26,235 bases of DNA from positions 1 through 26,235 of the forward strand of contig JBDRIE010000015.1 in the NCBI GenBank assembly GCA_043816165.1, in the 5' to 3' direction. How positions within the stretch are numbered: the stretch's first letter is position 1; each line of letters starts with the position of its first letter. The translations under genes and the position numbers were made by a program. The DNA is from JAACEU01 sp043816165 (lineage in GTDB: Bacteria > Patescibacteriota > Gracilibacteria > UBA1369 > LOWO2-01-FULL-3). This document shows positions 14,688-23,374 of the stretch, one piece after another. The notes beneath the pieces are model-generated. The model was not told where the DNA came from, ran no database searches, and worked only from the letters and a program-made list of their open reading frames with translations.

Positions 14688-16199
14688 ATGGTAGGCAAAG
14701 TATTTTCATGCTCCTTTTCGGGGCTGGATTGTAGAACAATAGAAGTCCAGGCAGACATCAGTGCAGGTCTGCCTTCTTTTTCAATAGTTGGGCTCGGTGA
14801 CGCATCAGTACAAGAATCAAAAGAGAGAGTCAGAACCAGTATAAAAAACAGTGGCGCAACATTTCCGCAAACAAGAAAAACCATAAATCTAGCACCTGCC
14901 CAGCTCCGCAAGCAAGGCTCTATATTCGACCTGCCCATCGCCACGGCAATACTGCTCGCAGGCGATCAAATTCCACCCCAAAATCTAACTAATTCAATAA
15001 TAATAGGCGAACTCTCCCTAACCGGAAAAGTGAAAAGAATCACAGGCGCCCTCCCAATCACTCAACACGCAAAAGACAAAGGATTTAGGCGTATATTCCT
15101 ACCAAAAGAAAACGCACTCGAAGCCAGTTTTATAGAAGGGATAGAAATTTACCCCCTCAAAACTTTCAAAGAACTAATCGAATATTGTCGCGGAGTAAAA
15201 GAACTAAAACCCTTCCCACATTCAAAAATTCACCATAGAAAAATTCACAAATCTTCACTTTTCGCAAACATCGTCGGCCTCGAAAAAGCAAAACGAGGCC
15301 TCCTCATAGCAGCGGCGGGCGGCCACAATGCCATCCTACACGGATCTCCCGGTTGTGGAAAAACAGTGATCTGTCGAGCTTTTAGATCACTCCTCACCGA
15401 TATGAGCAAATCTGAAATTCTCGAAACCACCAAAATCTTTTCAATCGCCGGACTACTAAACGCAGAAACCCCAATTATCAGAGAAAGGTCATTCAGAGAA
15501 GTCCATCACACAGCCACTCTCTCCTCAGTAATAGGAGGTGGTTCCAAACCAAAGCCCGGCGAAATTTCTCTCGCCCACAACGGGGTATTATTTCTCGATG
15601 AAATAGCGGAATTCCCAAAGCAAATCCTGGAAGCACTCAGGCAACCACTGGAAGACAAGCACATAAACATAAATCGAATAAGCGCATCACTCAAATTCCC
15701 CAGCAATTTCATTCTCCTTGCAACAATGAACCCTTGCCCCTGCGGCTACAAAGGCGACAAAAAAATCCCATGTATCTGCTCTGAGTCCCATGTCAAAAGA
15801 TACCAAAAAAAGATCTCGGGCCCTCTCCTCGACCGCTTCGACATTTTTATAGAAGTTGCAAAAACTTCAATGGGAAAAATTTTCTCAGAAGAAGAAAAAA
15901 CACACAACCACTACCAAGATTCGATCCACTCAGCCTCCGAAATACAAAGACAAAGATTCAAAAACCACCCCAAAATAAACAAAAATGCAGACATGAACCT
16001 CAAAGAAATCAAACTCACCTGCCCACTCACCAAAAATTCAAAGCTCCTACTCAATCAGGCCTCAAAAAACCTAAACCTCTCAAACCGCGGCTACCTAAAA
16101 ACAATAAAAATCGCCCGCACCATCGCCGACCTCGAACAAAGCGAACAAATCCACCAACACCATATCGCGGAAGCCATCCAATTCAGAAGCCAAACCTAA
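14688..16199 (+). CDS. comM: ComM-type Mg-chelatase-like AAA+ ATPase (YifB family)
   Basis: The 503-residue protein has the three expected parts. The N-terminal Lon-like ChlI domain includes GLPSFSIVGLGDASVQESKE, with the serine of the protease-like fold not obviously catalytic. The AAA+ core has Walker A GSPGCGKT (219-226) and Walker B VLFLDEIAEF (300-309). A cysteine cluster (NPCPCGYKGDKKIPCIC, about 347-364) and the C-terminal Mg_chelatase_C domain (RGYLKTIKIARTIADLE) follow. ComM is a hexameric helicase that extends branch migration during recombination of incoming DNA in natural transformation. The gene has an 84-nt gap after the PEGA gene and probably its own promoter. It ends 2 nt from a convergent gene. 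Confidence 0.95.
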   Translation: MVGKVFSCSFSGLDCRTIEVQADISAGLPSFSIVGLGDASVQESKERVRTSIKNSGATFPQTRKTINLAPAQLRKQGSIFDLPIATAILLAGDQIPPQNLTNSIIIGELSLTGKVKRITGALPITQHAKDKGFRRIFLPKENALEASFIEGIEIYPLKTFKELIEYCRGVKELKPFPHSKIHHRKIHKSSLFANIVGLEKAKRGLLIAAAGGHNAILHGSPGCGKTVICRAFRSLLTDMSKSEILETTKIFSIAGLLNAETPIIRERSFREVHHTATLSSVIGGGSKPKPGEISLAHNGVLFLDEIAEFPKQILEALRQPLEDKHININRISASLKFPSNFILLATMNPCPCGYKGDKKIPCICSESHVKRYQKKISGPLLDRFDIFIEVAKTSMGKIFSEEEKTHNHYQDSIHSASEIQRQRFKNHPKINKNADMNLKEIKLTCPLTKNSKLLLNQASKNLNLSNRGYLKTIKIARTIADLEQSEQIHQHHIAEAIQFRSQT

Positions 16200-16201
16200 A
16201 A

Positions 16202-16852
16202 TTATCTTGCCGTAGCCACACTCAAATATTTCCCTTTAATCGGATAATATTCATCGATACTAAAAGGCTCAGTGCCGGCAACGATCACGATATCATCCGG
16301 ACTCTCAATATCCATTCTAAATCTCTCACCCGTGTGAACTTCCTCACTCAAATTCACCAAAAGATATAAAGTCCGCGATTTATTTGGCTCAATAATCTGA
16401 TTGATATTCTTGAAAGAAAAATATTCACCATAAGCATTCCCAACTTTCAGGACATTCTCCCCGTCAGTGATATAAGCTTTTTCAATATATTCAGGATCCA
16501 CCCCCTCCAATTTCAATTTCAAATCTTTCAAAATTACAGTCTCTGATCCCGCTTTGAAATAAAGCCCCATCAATTCAGCACCTTCGGTACCCGGAGCCAC
16601 AAACCCATTATAAGGATCATTAACAATCTTAAAATTCAGCAACGAAGAGCTCTCATTTTTAGATGAAAAATCTTTCACATCAGCCTTGTAACCAACCAAA
16701 GGAGTAATCATACTTGCATTCACAGAACCATCACTTACATGCAAAACGCTCAAAATATAGTTCTCAAAACTATCGTTATAGGAAAGCACAGCAATAGAAG
16801 AGACCACCATCGTAAAAATAAAATAAACTCTAATTATTTTCGCTATATTCAT
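16202..16852 (-). CDS. Secreted or membrane-anchored protein of unknown function
   Basis: The protein has 216 residues from ATG 16852 (a TTG one codon upstream is unnecessary). It has an N-terminal hydrophobic segment (about residues 7-26) acting as a signal peptide or anchor. The rest is beta-rich, with FVAPGTEGAELMGLYFKAG, VILKDLKLKLEGVDPEYIEKAYI and TLYLLVNLSEEVHTGERFRM. The alternation of short strands and the PNKSRTLYLLVNLS motif look like an immunoglobulin-like beta-sandwich. I recognise no named family. The start overlaps the end of the CARDB/SLH gene by 23 nt, so the two are co-transcribed surface proteins. It is convergent with comM and ends with TAA. Confidence 0.7.
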   Translation of the reverse strand: MNIAKIIRVYFIFTMVVSSIAVLSYNDSFENYILSVLHVSDGSVNASMITPLVGYKADVKDFSSKNESSSLLNFKIVNDPYNGFVAPGTEGAELMGLYFKAGSETVILKDLKLKLEGVDPEYIEKAYITDGENVLKVGNAYGEYFSFKNINQIIEPNKSRTLYLLVNLSEEVHTGERFRMDIESPDDIVIVAGTEPFSIDEYYPIKGKYLSVATAR

Positions 16853-18143
16853 CAATTAGGTAATTTAAATAATTTTCAGTTGCGGCATTATCAGAATTGA
16901 AATACTCACCAAAGACAATTCCTCTTGAACCGGCGAATAAAGATTCAACATAAGGGAAAATGTAATCCTCCTCGCCAACGTCCTCGAAATGAGGCGCACC
17001 GGGAGCAATTTGCAAATCTACATCGTAATAATCCATAACAATTCGAAGAGCTTCAGCCCTGCTCATTTCATTATCAGGTTCATAAAATGTCGAATTTGTA
17101 TTGAATAATCCATAGTTGAAAAGAGTTTGAACGGCTGAATAATAACCAGCTCCCTCATCAACATCTTCAAAGTATGAAACACCACCGTCATAGGCTTCAA
17201 TACCAGTATTCTCCACAAGCATTTCCGCGAATTCGGCTCTGGTAATTGGTGTTTGTGGTGGTAATAGAAGGATATTGCTTATTGCATAAGAACCTGTCTC
17301 AGGATTTGTAGCCTTGATAAATGCGAAATTGTTTTCTTCAGTCAAAAACGGATTTTCATCTAACTCTACAAAATGCGATTCAAGTTCTGTTGTAGTTTTC
17401 GATGTGAAATAGCTTTGGACATTTCGTAGAGAATTTTTTACTCTGTAATATCCATAAACTTCGTCCTGAGTGTAAATTTCGTCATATCTCAAATCATCCT
17501 CGGAATAAGCAGCTTCATCAGAAGTATAAATTTCAAACTCATGTTTACGAATAGAAAAAGGAATTGAATTAAAATCCAAAACAATTGTTCCATCATTCAA
17601 AATTTCCTCAATCATTACTGATTCAACCTTTGCATCCGGCTCAAAAATATCAACGGTGTAAGTATCATTGTCTTCGTAATAATCCGTCTTATCAGCTACC
17701 TCCACTTCAAACGGGAAAGTTCCACCATTATATCTTCCATCAAAAATAAATTCGAAATTTCGAACAATATAACTTTGATCTCTCATCAAAGTGAATCCAT
17801 CAACGGTATTTGAAACCAAAACGTGTTTCTGGTCGTCACCACCATGCAACAGAACCCTCTCGTCAATCAGATGCCCACCATGGTTATGAAGAATGATAGT
17901 CGCAGTATATTTATAATATTTAAAGCTATCGGTAGGATTACTTACCTTTTTGATAGACACACTTTCTATAGATAAATCAGGAGGCTCGGGAGCATTCTCC
18001 TCAGAGATATTCCGCAAAATAGTAAGAAGAGAAGTTTCGAGAATTTTGAAACTGCCTCTGCTGAAATAAAACGCCGAAATAGCAACAATCGGAACTAAAG
18101 CTATAACTATAAAAAGTTTTGGAATATTTATTTTTGTTTTCAT
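16830..18143 (-). CDS. Surface protein with CARDB-like domain and C-terminal SLH repeats
   Basis: The 437-residue protein has an N-terminal hydrophobic segment (about residues 9-27), then a CARDB-like adhesion domain (about 55-160: PDLSIESVSIKKVSNP, ATIILHNHGGHLIDERVLL, VDIFEPDA). A middle beta-rich part (160-285) follows. From about 288 come SLH-type repeats: TPITRAEFAEMLV with YFEDVDEGAGYYSAVQTLFN, then MSRAEALRIVM with HFEDVGEEDYIFPYVESLF. The third repeat is degenerate. It should be held at the cell surface by cell-wall polymers. An extended -10 (TGCTAGAAT, 18176-18168) gives an A-rich leader without a Shine-Dalgarno. It ends with TAG inside the next gene. Confidence 0.8.
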   Translation of the reverse strand: MKTKINIPKLFIVIALVPIVAISAFYFSRGSFKILETSLLTILRNISEENAPEPPDLSIESVSIKKVSNPTDSFKYYKYTATIILHNHGGHLIDERVLLHGGDDQKHVLVSNTVDGFTLMRDQSYIVRNFEFIFDGRYNGGTFPFEVEVADKTDYYEDNDTYTVDIFEPDAKVESVMIEEILNDGTIVLDFNSIPFSIRKHEFEIYTSDEAAYSEDDLRYDEIYTQDEVYGYYRVKNSLRNVQSYFTSKTTTELESHFVELDENPFLTEENNFAFIKATNPETGSYAISNILLLPPQTPITRAEFAEMLVENTGIEAYDGGVSYFEDVDEGAGYYSAVQTLFNYGLFNTNSTFYEPDNEMSRAEALRIVMDYYDVDLQIAPGAPHFEDVGEEDYIFPYVESLFAGSRGIVFGEYFNSDNAATENYLNYLIDEYSENN

Positions 18144-18167
18144 TTTTATTTTTTTTGCAATCCCTAA

Positions 18168-18176
18168 ATTCTAGCA
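18168..18176 (-). promoter_or_regulatory. Extended -10 promoter of the CARDB/SLH surface gene
   Basis: The minus strand reads TGCTAGAAT from 18176 to 18168. A start about 7 nt downstream gives a leader of about 18 nt made almost entirely of A residues (GCAAAAAAAATAAAA before the ATG). Confidence 0.5.
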
Positions 18177-18261
18177 GAAATAAGCGATTTTATCAATGAG
18201 TCAAAGGGTGAAAACAGCACTATAATATAGACTTGGGGTTTTAAATATTGTATAGATACAC

Positions 18262-18290
18262 TTACGCAATTAAAAAAAAGACTATATAAT
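18262..18290 (+). promoter_or_regulatory. Promoter of murA, predicted leaderless
   Basis: TTACGC (18262-18267) and TATAAT (18285-18290) are 17 bp apart. Seven nt (GGCGACC) separate the -10 box from ATG at 18298. The alternative ATG at 18289 overlaps the box. Confidence 0.6.
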
Positions 18291-18297
18291 GGCGACC

Positions 18298-19551
18298 ATG
18301 GAAAAATTTATAATAAAAGGAGGGAAAAAACTCTCAGGAGAAGTCACGGTTAGTGGCTCAAAAAACGCAACTTTGCCAATAATTTGCGCCTCTTTGCTCA
18401 CAAAAGAAAAAGTAACTCTTCAGAATGTTCCAAACATTGCGGACGTGCGCACTATGATCGAAATAATAGAATCACTTGGAGCAAAAACTTCATTCCAAAA
18501 CAACACCCTGGAAATCGATCCATCAGATTTATCCGCTCAACCACTCCCGGACAGACTAGTGAACAAAATGCGAGCATCCATATTGATGGTTGGAGCATTC
18601 ATCCCAAGATTCGGAGAAATAAAAATGTCATTCCCGGGAGGATGTGTCCTCGGAAAACGATCGGTTCATTCACACACACACGCATTAAAAGAATTAGGAT
18701 GTGAGATTCTAGACGATCAAAATGGATTACATATAAAATGCGAAAAACTAACAGGTAAAACGATCATACTTCCGGAACTGAGCGTAACAGCAACAGAAAA
18801 CGCAATCATGGCCGCAGTTTTGGCAGAAGGAGAAAGCGAAATCAGGCTCGCAGCCGCAGAACCACACGTCCAGGATCTCTGCAATTTTTTAAATGAAATG
18901 GGTGCAAAAATTTCAGGAATCGGAACAAACTACATAAAAATCCAAGGAGTCTCAGTGTTAAACGGAACAACCTACCGCATCACAGGCGACTATCTTGAAG
19001 CCGGAACTTTTGCAATCGCTGCCACGGCAACAAAAGGAGACGTTTTGATAAAAGGAATCAATCCGGGCCACCTCGACAGTCTTTGGCAAAAACTCAATGA
19101 AATGGGGGCAAACTTTTCCCTAAACGGAGACTCAGTTCATATTAAAGAAAGCCCGAAGTTAAAAGCAGTAAAGATGCTAAGGACAGCGGTCTACCCAAGC
19201 TTCGCAACAGATCTGCAAGCCCCATTTGCAGTACTTCTTACCCAAGCGGAAGGAGTCAGCAAAGTATTTGAAACACTATTCGAAGGAAGATTAAATTACC
19301 TGTTTGAATTAGAAAAAATGGGTGCTCACGTCGAATATCTAAACCCACACCAAGCTCTAATCATCGGGCCAACAGATCTAAAAGGACTCCCAATCTCAAG
19401 TTGCGACATCAGAGCCGGTGCGGCAATGGTAATAGCGGCACTAATAGCATCTGGAGAAACAGAAATCTCAAACATCAACTACATAGATCGCGGCTACGAA
19501 GATCTCTACAAAAAACTCTCAAACCTCGGAGCAGATATGAAGAGAGTTTAA
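18298..19551 (+). CDS. murA: UDP-N-acetylglucosamine 1-carboxyvinyltransferase
   Basis: MurA transfers enolpyruvate from PEP to UDP-GlcNAc, the first committed step of peptidoglycan synthesis. With the start at 18298 the protein has 417 residues and begins MEKFIIKGGKKLSGEVTVSG, the usual N-terminus. An annotation from 18289 would add MAT from within the -10 box. The catalytic loop cysteine is present in FPGGCVLGKR (C116, next to C115 in E. coli), so it should be fosfomycin-sensitive by this criterion. KNA (near residue 22), DIRAGAAMVIAAL and IDRGYEDLYKKLS near the end are also typical. It stands alone between promoters and its stop overlaps that of the convergent metallo-beta-lactamase gene. 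Confidence 0.96.
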   Translation: MEKFIIKGGKKLSGEVTVSGSKNATLPIICASLLTKEKVTLQNVPNIADVRTMIEIIESLGAKTSFQNNTLEIDPSDLSAQPLPDRLVNKMRASILMVGAFIPRFGEIKMSFPGGCVLGKRSVHSHTHALKELGCEILDDQNGLHIKCEKLTGKTIILPELSVTATENAIMAAVLAEGESEIRLAAAEPHVQDLCNFLNEMGAKISGIGTNYIKIQGVSVLNGTTYRITGDYLEAGTFAIAATATKGDVLIKGINPGHLDSLWQKLNEMGANFSLNGDSVHIKESPKLKAVKMLRTAVYPSFATDLQAPFAVLLTQAEGVSKVFETLFEGRLNYLFELEKMGAHVEYLNPHQALIIGPTDLKGLPISSCDIRAGAAMVIAALIASGETEISNINYIDRGYEDLYKKLSNLGADMKRV

Positions 19552-20378
19552 TAAACAAATTCTACGGTTCCTTCAAGATCAGTCCGATAAACTTCCTCAA
19601 CTCCGGCCATCTCCAAATTTTCCAATGCCTCAACATGAGGATGATTAAATTTATTATCCTTTCCACAAGAAATCACCGCAATTTCTGGTGAAATCTTCGC
19701 CAAAAACGGCAAACTGGAAGCGGTCTTACTTCCATGATGCCCAACTTGATAAACGTCAACATTATCCAGCAATCCAGACTCCGCCAGTTCAGACTCTCCC
19801 TCCATTTCCAAATCTCCGGTAAATAAAATATTTTCATCCCCATAAGAAACCTTCACTACCAACGAAGAATTATTAATATTCTCAAAACTCTTCCCAAAAA
19901 AACTCTCCGCAGGATACAAAACGCCAACCTCAACATCCCCAAAAAGAAAACCCATCCCACTTTCCGCGAAAAAAACACGCACACCCTGCTCCTCAAGAAC
20001 CCGTAAAAATTCCAAATAAGTAGAATCCCCGCAATAAACTCCAGTCATCACCACATTCTCCACATCAAATCTCTTCAAAACCTCAACCAATCCATCAATA
20101 TGATCCGCATGTGGATGAGTCAAAACCACCAAATCAATAGTCTTATCAAAAAACGGCAGAACCTTTCCCAACTCCTCAATCACATAATTATTCGGCCCTC
20201 CATCAATCAAAATCTTATGACCAAAAGGAGTCTTCACAAAGGTCGCATCACCCTGCCCCACATCCAAAAAATAAATATGAAACCGGTCGTCCGGCAATTG
20301 CACAAACAAAAAACACAAAGCGATCACACAAAACAAAAGCCCAACCACAACACCCTGTTTATATTTATCAGGAATCAT
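19548..20378 (-). CDS. ComEC-like metallo-beta-lactamase-fold hydrolase
   Basis: I start this at ATG 20378 (MIPDKYKQGVVVGLL, 276 residues), because a CAGAAT box lies 6 nt upstream; the GTG six codons earlier lies within the promoter. An N-terminal hydrophobic helix (about 7-27) is followed by the ComEC C-terminal-type MBL domain: YFLDVGQGDATFV, LIDGGP, the metal motif THPHADHIDG (about 87-96), TGDLEMEGE and GHHGS. It lacks the Competence channel domain of full ComEC, so this is the separate nuclease-like domain as a membrane-anchored protein, probably acting outside the membrane. Roles could be processing of incoming DNA or an unrelated phosphodiesterase activity. It ends with TAA overlapping the murA stop. 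Confidence 0.88.
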   Translation of the reverse strand: MIPDKYKQGVVVGLLFCVIALCFLFVQLPDDRFHIYFLDVGQGDATFVKTPFGHKILIDGGPNNYVIEELGKVLPFFDKTIDLVVLTHPHADHIDGLVEVLKRFDVENVVMTGVYCGDSTYLEFLRVLEEQGVRVFFAESGMGFLFGDVEVGVLYPAESFFGKSFENINNSSLVVKVSYGDENILFTGDLEMEGESELAESGLLDNVDVYQVGHHGSKTASSLPFLAKISPEIAVISCGKDNKFNHPHVEALENLEMAGVEEVYRTDLEGTVEFVY

Positions 20379-20384
20379 GAGGGA

Positions 20385-20393
20385 ATTCTGCCA
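20385..20393 (-). promoter_or_regulatory. Extended -10 of the ComEC-like gene, predicted leaderless
   Basis: The minus strand reads TGGCAGAAT from 20393 to 20385, then TCCCTC and ATG at 20378. The TGn extension compensates for the lack of a clear -35. Confidence 0.5.
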
Positions 20394-20413
20394 CACGAAA
20401 GTAAAAAAATTCT

Positions 20414-20443
20414 AAAAAAGAGCCACTCCTTAAGCGGCTCTTT
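20414..20443 (-). terminator. Rho-independent terminator after the FN3/Big_5 surface gene
   Basis: AAAGAGCC (20417-20424) pairs with GGCTCTTT (20436-20443) to give an 8-bp stem with an 11-nt loop. On the minus strand the stem is followed by TTTTTTAG and then more T, as expected for a terminator of the gene ending at 20460. Confidence 0.8.
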
Positions 20444-20459
20444 CCATATCATTTATTAA

Positions 20460-21935
20460 TTATTTTCTATTCTTTCGTCTGTTGTATAGTCTTCCTAGCC
20501 CAAGAGATACTAGAACTAATCCAACAACTCCGGGACCGGTCTCAGCAATTGAAACTTTCTTGATGACACCTTCACTTTCGTTTCCGGCTTCATCAGTTTG
20601 TGTAAGTTTGAACCAATGATCGCCTTCTGCTAATTCTCCGGCATCATATTCTCCAGCACCAGCTCCAAGTTCGGCTTTTTCATCATAAGATTCATCATCC
20701 TCACTCATGTAAATCTTTTGTTGAACCGAATCCTGCGCTTCTTGCACCCATTTCAAAGTCACTAAGAATTTTCCGGCTTCCTCAACAATTTCTGCGATAA
20801 AGTCAGAAGCATCTACAGGAGCTTCCACGTCGTCCCCCACATCGTCAACTACATCGTCAGCCACAGCCACTCCATCAAATAGACCACTACTCTTTGCAAC
20901 GGCTATTTCGTTTCCAGATTCATCTTCAACCTCAACCGCAGTAACCACATAAGAAACCTCACTTTGAGGACTTGTTGTGATAACAACAGCCGCGTCTTCC
21001 ACATCCTCACTATTTGCCAGCAACTCAACACCTAATACGGTAAGAATTGATGTAACATCATTTTCCTCAACAATCATAAAATTCTCCGCCGGATCAATAT
21101 TCAAAACAATCGCTTCATTAAATTCAACCACAATTCTGGTATTGTCTATTGATTCAACATCAACCAGTTCCGGTGCAACATCATCAACCGCAGCCATTTC
21201 TTCACCACTACCGGTAAAGATAGCAGTATCACTTGTTCCACTATTAATAGGGTTACCGGATGCATCTTCTACATCGGAAGTAACGGTTAACGTATATGTA
21301 GTGCCTTCAACCTGCTCTTCGGTTGTAAGGATTACAGATGATCCGCTTCCATCTTCATCGTCCATTTCAGCAGCTGTAACTACTAATGGTTCTAGCAAAT
21401 CATCATCTTCGATTTGGAAAGCATCTTGAGGATCTTCGTTAGGAAGAACTATAGTTTCTGAGAAAATAACTCTAACTTGTACTTTGTTTAGAGCTTCCGC
21501 TTCAGAAACAGTTGGTGCTTCCGCATCAGCATAGTCTCCGGCAGACTCAGAAGGAGTCAAAGAAATCTCTTCAGCCCATCTCAAACTTTCATTGCCTTCT
21601 GCATCGAATGCAACCACCGACAAGAAATATTCAGTATCGTTATTAAGTCCGGTCAATAAATAATCAGTCACATTTCCTGCATCCACAAACTCATCATAAG
21701 ATTCTCCCGCTTCATCAACAGTCGACAATCCATAATGGACATAATAACCTTCGACACCGGTGTCGTCAGTCACTGCATCCCAGGTAAGTTTTACGGCTCC
21801 ATTGTAAGCCGTACCTAGGAAATTTTCGACATCAGTCGGACTTTCAGTATCTTGAGCGAAAGCCGGAGATGCCAACAGAGCAGCTATAGAAACCACTCCC
21901 AGTACTGAAAACATTGATCGGATTATTCTTTTCAT
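20460..21935 (-). CDS. Surface protein with FN3 and Big_5-like domains and a sorting-type C-terminus
   Basis: The 491-residue protein has a clear signal peptide (MKRIIRSMFSVLGVVSIAAL, cleavage likely after AFA at 27). An FN3 domain follows (about 33-128: VKLTWDAVTDDTGVEGYYVHYG, DYLLTGLNNDTEYFLSVVAFD). Two Big_5/SbsA-like Ig domains (about 137-242 and 255-350) share the KVQVRVIFSE / RIVVEFNEAI beginning and the EDASGNPI / EDESGNEI ending. An acidic linker and a third beta domain come next. The end is ETGPG, a hydrophobic stretch and LYNRRKNRK, resembling a sortase or archaeosortase-type signal. It is highly acidic. It should be an abundant cell-surface protein; the A-rich leader and strong terminator fit high expression. 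Confidence 0.85.
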   Translation of the reverse strand: MKRIIRSMFSVLGVVSIAALLASPAFAQDTESPTDVENFLGTAYNGAVKLTWDAVTDDTGVEGYYVHYGLSTVDEAGESYDEFVDAGNVTDYLLTGLNNDTEYFLSVVAFDAEGNESLRWAEEISLTPSESAGDYADAEAPTVSEAEALNKVQVRVIFSETIVLPNEDPQDAFQIEDDDLLEPLVVTAAEMDDEDGSGSSVILTTEEQVEGTTYTLTVTSDVEDASGNPINSGTSDTAIFTGSGEEMAAVDDVAPELVDVESIDNTRIVVEFNEAIVLNIDPAENFMIVEENDVTSILTVLGVELLANSEDVEDAAVVITTSPQSEVSYVVTAVEVEDESGNEIAVAKSSGLFDGVAVADDVVDDVGDDVEAPVDASDFIAEIVEEAGKFLVTLKWVQEAQDSVQQKIYMSEDDESYDEKAELGAGAGEYDAGELAEGDHWFKLTQTDEAGNESEGVIKKVSIAETGPGVVGLVLVSLGLGRLYNRRKNRK

Positions 21936-21956
21936 TTTTGTTTTTGTTTATTTTTT

Positions 21957-21962
21957 AATCTA
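21957..21962 (-). promoter_or_regulatory. Candidate -10 of the FN3/Big_5 surface gene
   Basis: The minus strand reads TAGATT from 21962 to 21957, preceded by TGGT. It gives a leader of about 14 nt ending AAACAAAAACAAAA, similar to the A-rich leader of the CARDB/SLH gene. Confidence 0.35.
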
Positions 21963-22046
21963 ACCAGTATACCAAAAATCGCCTTATAAATCAATTCCCT
22001 CTACCCGGTTTATAACAGACTAAAGGTTGACGAAGCGGAGGGAATG

Positions 22047-23300
22047 TTATCTGTTAACCTTGTTTTTGTTTATTTTTACGATTTTTACCCTCTTTATAAT
22101 ATTTTTTCCCATTTCCAAGACCTTAACCTTAACCCGTTGGAATTTAATAACTTCACCTTCTCGAGGAAATCTATGAAGGTGATCGGTGATCATTGTATTG
22201 ATATTATCGCGATCATTAGCATCCAATTTTATTCTGAAAAAGTCATTTACATCTTCAACCAATGTAGACCCGGTAGTAATAATTGTATTACCATCAATAA
22301 TCTCAATCGGCTTCTCAGCCACATCATTTTCATCAACAATCTCTCCCACAATTTCTTCAAGCAGATCCTCCATAGTCACAAGTCCGGCAGTACCTCCATG
22401 ATCATCAATCACAACTGCAATATGTTGATGTTTTCTTTGGAACTCTCGGAAAAGCATATCAATTTTCTTCGACAAAGGAACCTGTAGGGGATGGACCAAT
22501 TTCAATTTCTCAATCTTTTTATTATTAGAATTCTCATCAGAATATTTTAGCAACTCTTTTATAGAGATTATGCCAATAATATTATCAATATCATTTTTAT
22601 AAACAGGCAAACGAGAATGTGAATGCTTAATTGCAAACTCAACAGCCTCCTTTATGGTCATATTGCTCTCAATAGCTTCAATTGCAACTCTGGGAGTCAT
22701 AACCTCTTCAACTTCAATATCATTAAATTCAAGAACATTTTCAATAAGTTCCTTTTCTTGTTTTTGAATCGAACCCTCCTGCGCACCAATCTTCAACATT
22801 GCCACGATCTCACCTTCTGTGACAGAATAGTTACTCTTACTCCCAAAGACATAATTGGTAAAAGTCACAATCTTATCGAACACCCAAACAAGCGGAAAAA
22901 GAACAGTTTGTAGATAATAAATAGGTCTAGCCATAAACAAAGAAACTCCTTCAGAATGTGAATGAGCAAAAGATTTCGGAGTTATTTCACCAAATACAAG
23001 AATAAGGAATGTCATCACTCCCGTCGCAATCCCAATGGCATTTGAGCCAAAAAGTTCAGTAAAAAGCACAGCGGCATAGGCACTGGCTCCAATATTGACG
23101 ATATTATTACCAATCAAAATAGTTATCAGAAGTTTATGAGGATCAGATTTTAACTTCTTCAAGACCTTACTATTCCGGGCTTTTTTCTCCACCAACTCAT
23201 CAACTTTTGACTTAGTCAAAGAAACCAATGCAGTTTCGCTGCCTGAAAATATAGCAGAGAGAATAATAAGAACGACTAATGTGAGAATTTGAGAGTACAT
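22047..23300 (-). CDS. CNNM/CBS/CorC-family membrane protein, likely Mg2+ transporter or exchanger
   Basis: The 417-residue protein (HlyC/CorC family, COG1253) begins with a DUF21/CNNM membrane domain: SGSETALVSL (about 19-28), ILIGNNIVNIGASAYAAVLF (about 61-80) and LVFGEITPKSFA (about 101-112). A CBS pair follows (about 200-320, starting VMTPRVAIEAIESNM and ending VVIDDHGGTAGLVTMEDLLEEIVGEI), then a CorC_HlyC domain (about 335-415) with VEDVNDFFRIKL and the basic end. Such proteins mediate Mg2+ (and in some cases Co2+ or Na+-coupled) transport; the substrate is inferred. A TATAAT box (23326-23321) lies about 20 nt before the ATG. It is divergent from argS and ends with TAA. Confidence 0.9.
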   Translation of the reverse strand: MYSQILTLVVLIILSAIFSGSETALVSLTKSKVDELVEKKARNSKVLKKLKSDPHKLLITILIGNNIVNIGASAYAAVLFTELFGSNAIGIATGVMTFLILVFGEITPKSFAHSHSEGVSLFMARPIYYLQTVLFPLVWVFDKIVTFTNYVFGSKSNYSVTEGEIVAMLKIGAQEGSIQKQEKELIENVLEFNDIEVEEVMTPRVAIEAIESNMTIKEAVEFAIKHSHSRLPVYKNDIDNIIGIISIKELLKYSDENSNNKKIEKLKLVHPLQVPLSKKIDMLFREFQRKHQHIAVVIDDHGGTAGLVTMEDLLEEIVGEIVDENDVAEKPIEIIDGNTIITTGSTLVEDVNDFFRIKLDANDRDNINTMITDHLHRFPREGEVIKFQRVKVKVLEMGKNIIKRVKIVKINKNKVNR

Positions 23301-23320
23301 AAAGTTATAAAATCCTTATC

Positions 23321-23326
23321 ATTATA
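23321..23326 (-). promoter_or_regulatory. -10 box of the CNNM/CorC gene
   Basis: The minus strand reads TATAAT from 23326 to 23321, giving a leader of about 13 nt that contains AAGGA. The promoter faces away from the argS promoter in the same 74-bp gap. Confidence 0.5.
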
Positions 23327-23340
23327 CCATAAAATCAGTT

Positions 23341-23368
23341 TTGATTTAAAGCCTAATTGAAGTAGAAT
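23341..23368 (+). promoter_or_regulatory. Promoter of argS, predicted leaderless
   Basis: TTGATT (23341-23346) and TAGAAT (23363-23368) are 16 bp apart, and 6 nt (AATTCC) precede the ATG at 23375. This fixes the start of the long, fused form of argS. Confidence 0.55.
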
Positions 23369-23374
23369 AATTCC

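Noticed and set aside
20379..20396. GTG start adding six residues to the ComEC-like protein
   Set aside because: The GTG lies within the extended -10 element, so it should not be part of the mRNA.
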